A stretch of DNA of 64,000 nucleotides, from positions 1-64,000 of IMG/VR virus record IMGVR_UViG_3300044490_000250. One strand, written 5' to 3'. The notes under the pieces were generated by a model. It was given only the letters and a program-made list of their open reading frames with translations. It was not told where the DNA came from and did not search any database. This document shows, piece after piece, positions 1 through 6,711 of the stretch (position 1 is the stretch's first letter; each line of letters starts with the position of its first letter). This DNA is from a virus. The position numbers and the translations under genes are program-made.

Positions 1-66
1 AGAAGGGAGCTGGCGAGTGCGAACCGGGAACGCCTCCGGTTGTGGTTCGAGTCCACACCGACCCCA
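1..66 (+). tRNA. 3' part of a possible tRNA, cut by the window edge
   Basis: Bases 41-57 form a textbook T-arm: a perfect 5-bp stem (TGTGG/CCACA) around the loop TTCGAGT, matching the GGTTCGANTCC consensus. It is followed by CCGACCC, which could be the 3' acceptor strand. Bases 24-27 and 36-39 (CCGG/CCGG) can form a variable-arm stem, as in Ser/Leu/Tyr tRNAs. The 5' acceptor half would lie left of the window. I could not fold a convincing anticodon arm in bases 1-22, so identity is unknown and the gene may be degenerate. Confidence 0.35.
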
Positions 67-73
67 CCTACCC

Positions 74-1618
74 ATGACTGTTACCATCCAGCCGTCCATC
101 GCCAACGGGCGGGTCCTCGCCCACCGCTGCCGCATTGACGACGAGCTGCCAGAGGACATCAGGTACAACCTGAAGCAGCAGCTCACCTACTGGGATGACG
201 AGATCGCCAAGGCTGTCTGCGCCGGCGACTTCCTCGTCTACTGCCGGCGGTGCGGAAAGCGGCTGGAGGGCAGCGACACCTGTACCAACTGTGCACAAGA
301 ATCTGGGGTCAGAGTTGCACTAACCTTCCCACGAGGTCTGCTCAACCGCGTCGTCCACATTCTCACCAAACGGGGCATGTCTGTACAAGTTCAGGCCGCC
401 AAACCTGAGCAAAGAGATACAGACATCGAGCTGTTCCCCCCGCTTCGGCCGTATCAGCAAGCAGCGGTGCTAGCTCTGGACAACTTTGGGTGGGGAATCC
501 TAGAAGCGCCGCCCCGCTCAGGGAAGACCTTGATGCTCGCCAGGGACTGGGCCCGGCGGGGCTGCCCGCCCGCCACGTGGCTCTGCGACACCATCATCCT
601 GGCCGAGCAGACGCGGCGTGTGTTCCGCGCTCTGTTCCCCCGCCGCACCATCGGCCTTGTGGGAGACGGCCTGTGCGAGATCGGGGACCTGACCATCATC
701 ACCGCACAGAGCGCCCACCTTGCGCTCAAGCAGCACAACCGGGTTCAGGCCGTCAACAAACGGCTGTTCTACGACTCGCAAGAAGCGGTGCCGACGCGGT
801 ACCAGGACATCGTGGAGCACCTCGACCGCAGCACCCATCTCTACCGCGACGAGGCTCACCACGCCGTCCAGCCGATCGACAGCGGCACGCTACGCAACAT
901 GCACAACGCCCACATCCGACGCTTCGCCAGCGGCACCCCGTGGGACACCAAGGCGGACGGCTTGAGGCTGGAGGCGCTGGGCGGCAGCGTGGTCTGGAGC
1001 GTGGACTACGAGTACCTGTTCACCCACGGCGACGACACCACCGGAGAGTGGATGCCCTACCTCATCCGGCCGCAGGTCACCGTGGCGCAGGTGCCCCCAC
1101 GGCGGTACCCCGGCCGCGCGGTCTGGAGCCAGATATACGCCGACTACATCCGAGGCAACGAGGACCGCAACCGCCTCATCGTCGACTGGACCAACCAGCA
1201 CGTGCGCGAGAACCGCAGCGTGTGCATCATCGTGCGCCAGACAACCCACGGCAACGTACTCGCCGAGCTGCTACCGGAGGCGGTGTTGCTCTACGGGAAG
1301 CACACCCGAGACCAACGCCACGCCGCCTTGACGGCCCTGGCGGAAAAGCGTAAGATGGTCGCCATCTCCACCGTGATGGGAGAGGGGGTGGATGTGCAAA
1401 GCCTGGACTGTGTGGTCAACGCCGCGGGAGAGCAAAGCGCCATCCCCGTCATGCAGCGACTGCGGTGCATGACGCCGGCGCCCGGTAAGCGAGCGGCGTA
1501 CATGCTGGACTTCTTGGATCAGGCGCGCTGGCTCAGCGGCCATGCCAAACGCCGCATTGAGCTGTACGAGAAGTTCGGGTTCATCGTCGACCGCCCTAAA
1601 ACTGAGGAAGAGAGGTGA
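74..1618 (+). CDS. Superfamily 2 DNA helicase with N-terminal zinc finger
   Basis: 514 residues from the ATG at 74; the open frame extends further upstream but overlaps the tRNA-like T-arm. An N-terminal Cys4 motif (CRRC near residue 56, CTNC near 70) precedes a complete helicase core: Walker A APPRSGKT near 146, motif II DEAH near 259, motif III SGTP, then a second RecA lobe with a GEGVDV motif V and QRLRC in place of the usual QRxGR motif VI. It resembles phage helicases of the UvsW/DEAD-like group, which unwind branched DNA in replication and recombination. The nucleic-acid role is inferred from the family. Its stop overlaps the start of the next gene (GTGA), so it is probably cotranscribed with three small genes downstream. 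Confidence 0.85.
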   Translation: MTVTIQPSIANGRVLAHRCRIDDELPEDIRYNLKQQLTYWDDEIAKAVCAGDFLVYCRRCGKRLEGSDTCTNCAQESGVRVALTFPRGLLNRVVHILTKRGMSVQVQAAKPEQRDTDIELFPPLRPYQQAAVLALDNFGWGILEAPPRSGKTLMLARDWARRGCPPATWLCDTIILAEQTRRVFRALFPRRTIGLVGDGLCEIGDLTIITAQSAHLALKQHNRVQAVNKRLFYDSQEAVPTRYQDIVEHLDRSTHLYRDEAHHAVQPIDSGTLRNMHNAHIRRFASGTPWDTKADGLRLEALGGSVVWSVDYEYLFTHGDDTTGEWMPYLIRPQVTVAQVPPRRYPGRAVWSQIYADYIRGNEDRNRLIVDWTNQHVRENRSVCIIVRQTTHGNVLAELLPEAVLLYGKHTRDQRHAALTALAEKRKMVAISTVMGEGVDVQSLDCVVNAAGEQSAIPVMQRLRCMTPAPGKRAAYMLDFLDQARWLSGHAKRRIELYEKFGFIVDRPKTEEER

Positions 1619-1881
1619 GCCTTGTGGAGGGCACCCATCGGAGGTGCCGCACGATCTGCGCGGTGTGGGTGTGGATCGTAGCGCTGAGCCCCGCCGCAAT
1701 CGCGCTGTACTGTCCGGTGTGGCTCTACGTTCACGTCCGCACCGCAAACCCACCCGGCTGGCCCACACCGGAGGCGCTGGTGGTAGGGTGGCTCGGACTG
1801 GCGGTGAGTTGGCTGCTCGTGCTTGTAGCTACAACGAAAGGAGAAAGCCAGTGCTCAACAAGATCGCCGCTGTGTGGTTGA
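1615..1881 (+). CDS. Small two-TM membrane protein
   Basis: 88 residues, with a GTG start overlapping the helicase stop by four bases. Two hydrophobic segments (about residues 14-38 and 53-72) suggest an inner-membrane protein with a short hairpin topology. The C-terminal tail is rich in Cys, Ser and Thr. It overlaps the next gene by 31 bases, which weakens the call slightly. I recognise no family. Small membrane proteins of this kind are common in phage early regions and often affect host physiology or exclude superinfection, but nothing here specifies a role. Confidence 0.5.
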   Translation: MSLVEGTHRRCRTICAVWVWIVALSPAAIALYCPVWLYVHVRTANPPGWPTPEALVVGWLGLAVSWLLVLVATTKGESQCSTRSPLCG

Positions 1882-2081
1882 TCGGAGATGTGCTGCTCGT
1901 GCTGTGGCTCTTCACGTCAGCCATCGTCTGCCTCGCCGGCGGCCCACCCCTGTGGCTGGCCCCACAACACGTCGTTCTGGTCCTGCTCGGCTGGATTGTC
2001 GCGGCGCCGCTCGGCATCATCCTCGGCGCCTTCGTGTACACCCTGACAGACTACGCTGTCGAACTCTGGAGGAAGAAGTGA
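1851..2081 (+). CDS. Small two-TM membrane protein
   Basis: 76 residues from GTG at 1851, chosen because an AAAGGAG ribosome-binding site sits 7 bases upstream. Two strong hydrophobic helices (about residues 7-30 and 41-65) are followed by a short charged tail ending WRKK, which fits a cytoplasmic C-terminus. The stop overlaps the next ATG (TGATG). Together with the previous gene it forms a pair of consecutive small membrane proteins. The function is unknown; a longer reading of the same frame upstream lies inside the helicase gene and is not credible. Confidence 0.6.
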   Translation: MLNKIAAVWLIGDVLLVLWLFTSAIVCLAGGPPLWLAPQHVVLVLLGWIVAAPLGIILGAFVYTLTDYAVELWRKK

Positions 2082-2614
2082 TGCGAGACCTACGGCCCCA
2101 GTGGGAGTGGTTGTACCGGCCCGTCGATCACCGCAACCCGCTCGACCCACCCGAGGCGATCCACGGCTACCGCCAAAACGCACTGCGGTACGTCATCCGC
2201 GACGCCGCTCGCGAGCTGGACCTGAGCCCCTCTCAGGCCGCGCGGCTGGCGCTCATTCTGATCGACCGCGGCGTTGCCAAGTGGCTGCGGAACCGGAAGG
2301 TGATGCTCTACACCAAGCACGCCATGCAGAAGGAACTTCGGATAGCCGACATCTTCCTGCGGGGCAGACTCGCTCCCAAGGTCCGAGAGTTCCTCAAGGG
2401 GTGGAGACAGTCTACGAACCTCCACCGCCAGACCCTCCGCAGGATCGGGCACAGCCCGCGGGTGTGCCTGGGCGCCGACCGGGCCGACGCCCGCTTCATC
2501 GCGGCCTTGCTCAAGCACGGAACGACACCGCAGCAGCGGGCGGCCGAGGCCCCCGGGATGCTGCGGCGCGCGGTGGACAAGCTGCGCCAGTTGCTCCAAC
2601 CCAGCGAGGCGTAG
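2081..2614 (+). CDS. Hypothetical basic helical protein
   Basis: 177 residues, with ATG overlapping the preceding stop. The sequence is Arg/Lys/Ala-rich and predicted largely helical (for example DAARELDLSPSQAARLAL and FIAALLKHGTTPQQRAAEA). It has no Cys clusters, P-loop or membrane segment. The helical, basic composition would suit a nucleic-acid-binding protein, but I see no specific helix-turn-helix signature and assign no family. It is the last gene before a strong hairpin, so it probably ends the first + strand transcription unit. Confidence 0.6.
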   Translation: MRDLRPQWEWLYRPVDHRNPLDPPEAIHGYRQNALRYVIRDAARELDLSPSQAARLALILIDRGVAKWLRNRKVMLYTKHAMQKELRIADIFLRGRLAPKVREFLKGWRQSTNLHRQTLRRIGHSPRVCLGADRADARFIAALLKHGTTPQQRAAEAPGMLRRAVDKLRQLLQPSEA

Positions 2615-2631
2615 ACGGCGGCCACCACGCA

Positions 2632-2660
2632 AGGGGCCTAGACAAAGTTTCTAGGCCCCT
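2632..2660 (+). terminator. Perfect 11-bp hairpin after the first operon
   Basis: AGGGGCCTAGA (2632-2642) and TCTAGGCCCCT (2650-2660) pair perfectly around the loop CAAAGTT, 17 bases after the stop of the preceding gene. There is no T-run, so it may be a factor-assisted terminator or an mRNA-stabilising 3' structure. Confidence 0.6.
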
Positions 2661-2736
2661 ACAGCAAAAGATGAGCGCGATCAGCACCCAGGACGCCACT
2701 GGGAACGACAAGGCCCCCAGATCGGCTCAGAACGCC

Positions 2737-2759
2737 TGCTACTACAACCGGTAGTAGCA
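2737..2759 (+). other. 9-bp hairpin just upstream of the next gene
   Basis: TGCTACTAC (2737-2745) pairs with GTAGTAGCA (2751-2759) around AACCG. It lies 17 bases before the start at 2777 and ends just upstream of its GGAGGGCGGAG ribosome-binding region. It could be a leader structure, an operator dyad, or a second terminator. Confidence 0.5.
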
Positions 2760-2776
2760 AGCATCGGAGGGCGGAG

Positions 2777-3106
2777 ATGACCAAGTCGGAGTTTGTACGG
2801 CACTGGTGGGCGCTCTCCACGCGCTACGGGGGCGTCCCTCGCCACACCACCCGAACGAGGATGCTGTGGGCTACGCTGCACACCGAGGCCCAGGCACTTC
2901 AGGCCGAGAGCCAGCTCAGCTGGGATACGCTGGCTTCGGCAGCGTCGTGGTGGTGGCCAAGGCAACGCAGCGACGTGCGGGCGGCGCCGGCTGAAATGCA
3001 GAAGGACCTGGAGCTCTGGACCAAACTCACCCAGCTAGCTGCGGTTCTGGGGTGCACCGTCGAGGAGGCCGAACAGCGGCTGGCCGCCATCGTTCGGCTG
3101 CCGTAA
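2777..3106 (+). CDS. Hypothetical protein
   Basis: 109 residues from ATG with a GGAGGGCGGAG ribosome-binding region. It is Trp-rich in the first two thirds (RHWWAL, SWWWPRQRSD), with a helical C-terminal third (LWTKLTQLAAVLGCTVEEAEQRLAAI) that could form a small three-helix unit resembling a helix-turn-helix. I do not recognise the family. The gene stands alone between the hairpin region and the long non-coding stretch, so it may have its own regulation. Confidence 0.55.
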   Translation: MTKSEFVRHWWALSTRYGGVPRHTTRTRMLWATLHTEAQALQAESQLSWDTLASAASWWWPRQRSDVRAAPAEMQKDLELWTKLTQLAAVLGCTVEEAEQRLAAIVRLP

Positions 3107-3136
3107 AGTGAGCAGCCTCAACGTCGTCCCAACCTT

Positions 3137-3195
3137 CCAGGCGCCGGCGGCCGTTTGCCGGCGGCTGGAAGCGACGGCGGCCGTTTGCCGTCGCT
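3137..3195 (+). repeat. Tandem hairpins with identical loop and covarying stems
   Basis: Hairpin A: CGCCGGC (3142-3148), loop GGCCGTTT, GCCGGCG (3157-3163), extended by CCAG/CTGG outside. Hairpin B: GCGACGGC (3171-3178), the same loop GGCCGTTT, GCCGTCGC (3187-3194). The copies differ at one stem base pair, C-G against A-T, with both partners changed, which indicates selection on pairing. Confidence 0.65.
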
Positions 3196-3247
3196 GGTGT
3201 CTACATCTGTGCACGTGTGGCGTTTCTGTGAAGCCCGCGTATCCTTC

Positions 3248-3286
3248 CCCTTAAGCGTTTCCTCCTTCGGAGGAAACACTTAAGGG
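3248..3286. terminator. 18-bp near-perfect hairpin
   Basis: The arms 3248-3265 and 3269-3286 pair over 18 positions with one C/A mismatch and a TTC loop. CCTCCTTCGGAGG forms the tip. No T-run follows on either strand beyond short ACCTTT. It is probably a terminator or insulating structure between the upstream genes and the control region. Confidence 0.55.
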
Positions 3287-3308
3287 AAAGTCTACCTTTG
3301 AGAAGTCC

Positions 3309-3351
3309 TAACGACTTAACTACTACGACTAACGTCTTACGTCTTAACTAC
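3309..3351. repeat. AT-richer patch of short direct repeats
   Basis: Within an otherwise GC-rich region, TAACGACTT, TAACGTCTT and ACGTCTTACGTCTT repeat, and CTTAACTAC occurs twice (about 3315-3323 and 3343-3351). Such iterons can bind initiators or regulators; the role here is inference only. Confidence 0.4.
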
Positions 3352-3371
3352 AGCAAGGAACTTGCCAAGTG

Positions 3372-3387
3372 TCGAACGGGTGTTCGA
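3372..3387. promoter_or_regulatory. SOS box (LexA-type operator)
   Basis: TCGAACGGGTGTTCGA is a perfect match to the mycobacterial-type SOS box TCGAAC-N4-GTTCGA and matches the core of the Bacillus box CGAAC-N4-GTTCG. It lies about 170 bases upstream of the consensus promoter at 3555-3583 and inside the non-coding control region. The match is seen directly; LexA (or a phage LexA-like repressor) binding is inferred. Confidence 0.6.
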
Positions 3388-3491
3388 TCGCCCCTGCTGG
3401 TTGGGCGGCGCTGGAGGTGGGTAGGCTGCAGGTGTCGGCCTCCTATCAGACCTCGGCGGCTTGCAACCCCGAGGGAGCGCCATGCGGACCC

Positions 3492-3520
3492 GGCCGGCGG
3501 GTACTGGTTCCCCGCCGGCC
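3492..3520. other. GC-rich 10-bp hairpin upstream of the main early promoter
   Basis: GGCCGGCGGG (3492-3501) and CCCGCCGGCC (3511-3520) pair perfectly around TACTGGTTC. It ends 34 bases before the -35 box and could be a terminator that insulates the promoter. Confidence 0.5.
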
Positions 3521-3554
3521 CCCGCAGAACCAGAGGCGTCCAGCGTACACCCCC

Positions 3555-3583
3555 TTGACAGTCACCTGTGTTCCTGCTACACT
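3555..3583 (+). promoter_or_regulatory. Consensus sigma70 promoter for the replication genes
   Basis: A perfect -35 TTGACA (3555-3560), a 17-base spacer and the -10 box TACACT (3578-3583). The predicted start, near 3590, lies about 60 bases before the gene at 3653. It probably drives the replication operon. Confidence 0.8.
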
Positions 3584-3652
3584 TGGGCGCTGATGAGGTA
3601 GATACCATGATCCTGGGCGGCTGTCGTTGTCGACCGAGGAGGTACTGACGCC

Positions 3653-4192
3653 GTGCATGAAGCGGACTGCGCCGCGTGCCAAGCCTCAGCGGAGCGTCTC
3701 TGCCCCGGGCTACTCCCGGTGGGCGACGGGAGGTGGCGGCGGTGTGAGCGGCGCCGGAACGATGACGCGCAGGAGTTGCTGCCCGGCAGTGGCTTGGAGC
3801 GGCTGGTCAACACCTGTGACCTGCGGGGGATCGACCCCTCCAAGGAGACCCTGCTGGTGGAGTGCGCGGAAGACCCGGCCTGGGCACGGCTGCTGCTGGA
3901 GCACTTGGTGTCGGTGGAGTTGCTGCACGGTCGGCAGGCGAGGTTCGTGCTCGTCCCCGCTTGGGCGGGGCGAGGCTGGGAGATGATGCGCCAGCCTTGG
4001 ATGGAGCCGACGTTGGTGGCCTGGGCCTACCCGGACTTGGCGCAAGCGGGTGATGTGTGGATCGACCAGATGGCGCAGCAGATGCTGGCTCGGGTGACGA
4101 GCGGGCAGCGCAGCGCCTTCTGTGCTTTTGGAGCGTGGCGTCCTCGGACCGCGATGGAGAACCTGCTGCTGCAGGAAATCAAAGGACGGTGA
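3653..4192 (+). CDS. Hypothetical Cys-rich protein, first gene of the replication operon
   Basis: 179 residues from GTG at 3653, chosen because GAGGAGGT lies 8 bases upstream and the next Met codons lack such a site. The N-terminus carries CAAC, CPG and RCERR, a possible small zinc site within the first 35 residues. The remainder is a compact mixed alpha/beta sequence (ETLLVECAEDPAWARLLLEHL, ARFVLVPAW). It is the first gene behind the strong promoter and sits upstream of the DnaB-like helicase, a position often held by helicase loaders or ssDNA-binding proteins, but it has no P-loop and I cannot assign either role. Confidence 0.6.
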   Translation: MHEADCAACQASAERLCPGLLPVGDGRWRRCERRRNDDAQELLPGSGLERLVNTCDLRGIDPSKETLLVECAEDPAWARLLLEHLVSVELLHGRQARFVLVPAWAGRGWEMMRQPWMEPTLVAWAYPDLAQAGDVWIDQMAQQMLARVTSGQRSAFCAFGAWRPRTAMENLLLQEIKGR

Positions 4193-4195
4193 AGC

Positions 4196-4408
4196 ATGGC
4201 GCGTGTCAAGCCCCTGCCTACGAAGAGCGAAGCGCTGATCGACTCCGCGTCCGCCGCCAGTTTCGCGGCGGTGTTCTCTGACCCTGAGACCTGCGTCGTG
4301 CTTGACCACCCGGTCTCCGGGCCGCTCTTCATTGACCGCGGAGCGACAAGTCAGCTGTTCTCCCGACTGGCTCAATACGCTGCGGCGTTCGCCGCGCAGG
4401 AGGAGTAG
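4196..4408 (+). CDS. Small hypothetical protein
   Basis: 70 residues from ATG at 4196, immediately after the preceding stop and ending directly against the next ATG, so it sits inside a tight operon. It is Ala-rich with one short beta-like stretch (TCVVLDHPVSGPLFIDRG). No known motif was recognised. The spacing and codon usage support a real gene. Confidence 0.55.
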   Translation: MARVKPLPTKSEALIDSASAASFAAVFSDPETCVVLDHPVSGPLFIDRGATSQLFSRLAQYAAAFAAQEE

Positions 4409-4825
4409 ATGCTCATCAAGCGGATGGTGGCTGTCCAGGCCGTCGTCACGGAGACGTTGATCCAGGAGATCGTCAACGACCTCACCGCACAGATCACGCA
4501 CGCCCGCGCCGAGCTGGAACAACTGGACAAAGACGTGACGCACCGGATATACCAAGCCCAGTCGGGCCCATCCCCCCAGCACATCCAGGCTGCGCTGCAG
4601 ATGCGGCAGCAGTGGCACCAAGAGAAGCTGCGACGTGAGCAAGCCATCGCCGCGGCCGAGCAGCGCTGCGAGGAGGCCCGCGGCTTGGTCCTCGGCACGC
4701 TGGTGCACCGGGGGCAGGTGGAGGGCTGGGTGGAAGTGAGTGAGGGCACGCACCTGAAGGTGGCCCTGGAAGGTGGGAAGCTGATCGTGAGGGACGACAT
4801 CGTGTTGGAGGTCCGGGGGGCGTAG
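4409..4825 (+). CDS. YlqD-family coiled-coil protein
   Basis: 138 residues. The opening MLIKRMVAVQAVVTETL, followed by a long helical segment (about residues 15-95) with charged heptad-like repeats and a short beta-rich C-terminal domain (VEVSEGTHLKVALEGGKLIVRDD), matches the architecture of the YlqD family, small bacterial proteins of unknown function. YlqD genes are chromosomal in many bacteria, so this copy may come from the host. Here it sits between a small gene and the replicative helicase. Any link with replication is only positional. Confidence 0.65.
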   Translation: MLIKRMVAVQAVVTETLIQEIVNDLTAQITHARAELEQLDKDVTHRIYQAQSGPSPQHIQAALQMRQQWHQEKLRREQAIAAAEQRCEEARGLVLGTLVHRGQVEGWVEVSEGTHLKVALEGGKLIVRDDIVLEVRGA

Positions 4826-4854
4826 CCAGCAATCCTCCCTACCGAGGCTGAGAC

Positions 4855-6204
4855 TTGACTCCGACTGCACGCCGGGCACTGCTACGTTACGCGTTGTGCG
4901 CCGAGGGGCTGCAGGCCCTCAGCGGACGGGACACCGAGTTCCTGAGCAACCTCCTGCAGGCATACGATGAATCGCGGCGGGCCTTCGTTCCGACACCGGA
5001 GTCGGTGGCCTTCGTGGAAGCGTTGGAGTACGCGCGGCAGCACGGGGCCCCGATGCCGCCGCTGGCCTTTGAGCGGCTGGGCGGAGACGCCGAGCAGCGC
5101 GCGCAGGTGATCGCAACGGTGGCGCAGGCGCTGCAGCAACCCCTCGTGGTCACCGACTTGGCCGCCTTGGAGCACGACCTCACCGCGTGGTGGGCGGCCA
5201 TGTCGCACAACCGTGTGGCGTATGCGTGCTCCCCCCAAACCCTCACCGATGTTCCTGACTCGCTGGATGCGACGATCAAGGGCCTCCAGGATGTACGCGA
5301 CCGGCTCCGCACCAACGGCCAGCACCCCGTGGTCAACTTGAAGGAGATCGCCCAAGCGCACTTGGCGGAGATGCTGGCCAAGCGCCGCAACCCTGACTTG
5401 GCGCGGGGGATCGGCAGCGGCTTTCCCACCTTCGACCAACGGAGGGGCGGGCTGTACAAAGGCCAGCTCGGGCTGCTGGCCGGGCGGCAGAAATCGGGGA
5501 AGTCCATGACCGCTTTGCGAATGGGTATCTCAGCGTGGACGCAAGGCCACGCCCCCCTCATCATCTGCCACGAGATGCTGACCGACCTGCAGGTGCGACG
5601 GTTCGCCGCGATCTGCTTGGCTGAGAAGCACGCCCTGAGCCACGGGCGCTGGGACCCTGACTTGATGGGGCAGCTCCGCCGGGCCCGGTTGGACGACGAG
5701 CAGTGGAAGGAGTACGAGGAGTTCTGGCACGCCGTCCGTGACTACCACACCCCCCTGCTCATTTCAGACCCACGTGCGGTTCGCAGCACGGGCGACATCG
5801 AGCGGTTGGTCAAACAGCACACCCAGGAGCACGGGGTCGAGGTGGTGGTGGTGGACAGTGGGCAGTCACAGACGCCGGCGGAGAAGTGGAGCGACGACCG
5901 GGACAAGCAGAAGGCGGTGGTCGAGCACCTGGACCGTATCGCCCAGGACTGCGAAGTGGCGATGGTCTGTGACCTGCAGACCACTCGCGATAAGGGCCTC
6001 GAAAAGAGCAGCGGGCCGGAGTGCATCGCCGAGGCCGACACCTGGGGACGGACCTGCTTCTGGGTGCTGCGTATCTGGCCCACCGGCCCCAGCACCGCCG
6101 ACCTCCAAGTGCTGATCGACCGCGACGGACCGTGCGGCTACAGCATCCCTCTGGTGTTCGACCTGAAGGCTGGGCTGATCTTCGAGCAGGCGACCGAGGT
6201 CTAA
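4855..6204 (+). CDS. DnaB-like replicative helicase / RecA-fold ATPase
   Basis: 449 residues from a TTG start. The N-terminal 190 residues are helical. Then comes a DnaB/KaiC-type RecA core: a GLYKGQLGLLAGRQKSGKS block contains the Walker A near residue 210, a catalytic Glu in the ICHEM stretch, and Walker B VEVVVVDS near 330 followed by MVCDLQTTRDKG. The length equals that of DnaB. It probably forms the hexameric ring that unwinds the fork and pairs with the CHC2 zinc-finger protein encoded directly downstream, two bases after its stop. An alternative is a DnaB paralogue acting only in recombination. Confidence 0.8.
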   Translation: MTPTARRALLRYALCAEGLQALSGRDTEFLSNLLQAYDESRRAFVPTPESVAFVEALEYARQHGAPMPPLAFERLGGDAEQRAQVIATVAQALQQPLVVTDLAALEHDLTAWWAAMSHNRVAYACSPQTLTDVPDSLDATIKGLQDVRDRLRTNGQHPVVNLKEIAQAHLAEMLAKRRNPDLARGIGSGFPTFDQRRGGLYKGQLGLLAGRQKSGKSMTALRMGISAWTQGHAPLIICHEMLTDLQVRRFAAICLAEKHALSHGRWDPDLMGQLRRARLDDEQWKEYEEFWHAVRDYHTPLLISDPRAVRSTGDIERLVKQHTQEHGVEVVVVDSGQSQTPAEKWSDDRDKQKAVVEHLDRIAQDCEVAMVCDLQTTRDKGLEKSSGPECIAEADTWGRTCFWVLRIWPTGPSTADLQVLIDRDGPCGYSIPLVFDLKAGLIFEQATEV

Positions 6205-6205
6205 C

Positions 6206-6667
6206 ATGCGACCCTTGAAGCCGATCCTGGAAGTGGCGGAAGCGTGCGGGCTGACACTCGAACCCCGCGGTCTGGAGTACGCCACCATCTGCCCGAACCA
6301 TGACGACCGGAACGCGTCGTTGTTCATCCACTCGACCAAGGAAGTGTGGGTGTGCTACGGCTGCTCCCGGGGTGGTTCGGCGCTGGCCCTCGTCCGCTTT
6401 CTCGGTAAGCCCGACACGCTGGCGATCGACGGCGACGCCCCGGAGTTCGTGCTGCCCCCGACGACCACTCGCACGGTGGACTGGGTGCACCTGGGGGAGC
6501 GGTTCTGCGCCTTGTCCGTGCTGATCGACGAGGGACTCGTGGACCCCCGTCTCCTGCGGGACTTGGATGCCGCGGCGGTGAACGGGGACGACGGGCGGGT
6601 GGAGGGGCTGCTGGCGCTGGTGGAAGAACAGGTCTTGACACGCGCCGTGTTGTGTGCTACTGTGTGA
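6206..6667 (+). CDS. Primase zinc-binding domain protein (CHC2 type), stand-alone
   Basis: 153 residues. The N-terminus is a clear CHC2 zinc finger of DnaG-type primases: CPNH near residues 30-33, then VWVCYGCSRGG near 48-58. The protein ends after about 90 further residues and lacks the TOPRIM catalytic domain. A stand-alone TOPRIM protein is encoded at 18750-19397, so the primase appears to be split into two polypeptides from genes 12 kb apart. It lies two bases behind the helicase gene, which fits a helicase-primase complex. The downstream promoter (6635-6663) lies within its 3' end. Confidence 0.75.
   Translation: MRPLKPILEVAEACGLTLEPRGLEYATICPNHDDRNASLFIHSTKEVWVCYGCSRGGSALALVRFLGKPDTLAIDGDAPEFVLPPTTTRTVDWVHLGERFCALSVLIDEGLVDPRLLRDLDAAAVNGDDGRVEGLLALVEEQVLTRAVLCATV
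6635..6663 (+). promoter_or_regulatory. Internal sigma70-type promoter
   Basis: TTGACA (6635-6640), a 17-base spacer and TACTGT (6658-6663) inside the end of the zinc-finger gene. It would start transcripts near 6670, ahead of the gene at 6712 and the kinase/polymerase genes. Confidence 0.65.
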
Positions 6668-6711
6668 AGCTGCCGTGGTGTACCAACCCATAGCCTTGAG
6701 GAGCCAATCAG

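Larger units (their letters stand above)
3107..3652. other. 546-base non-coding control region
   Basis: No convincing gene was found. The stretch holds, in order: two tandem hairpins with the same loop (3137-3195), a long hairpin (3248-3286), an AT-richer patch with direct repeats (3309-3351), an SOS-type operator (3372-3387), a GC-rich 10-bp hairpin (3492-3520), and a consensus promoter (3555-3583) firing into the replication genes. This concentration of structure next to helicase and primase genes makes it the best candidate in the window for a regulatory hub or replication origin. Confidence 0.6.

Noticed and set aside
490-1353. Long ORF in another frame within the helicase gene
   Set aside because: Arg/Pro/Gly-rich shadow of a GC-rich gene; the helicase motifs are in the other frame.
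3369-3593. Small ORF across the SOS box
   Set aside because: Its start lies inside the operator and it has no ribosome-binding site or plausible protein composition.
3710-4879. 389-codon ORF on the - strand under the first replication genes
   Set aside because: Gln/Arg/Leu-rich reading with no ribosome-binding site and no motifs; a third-position GC shadow.
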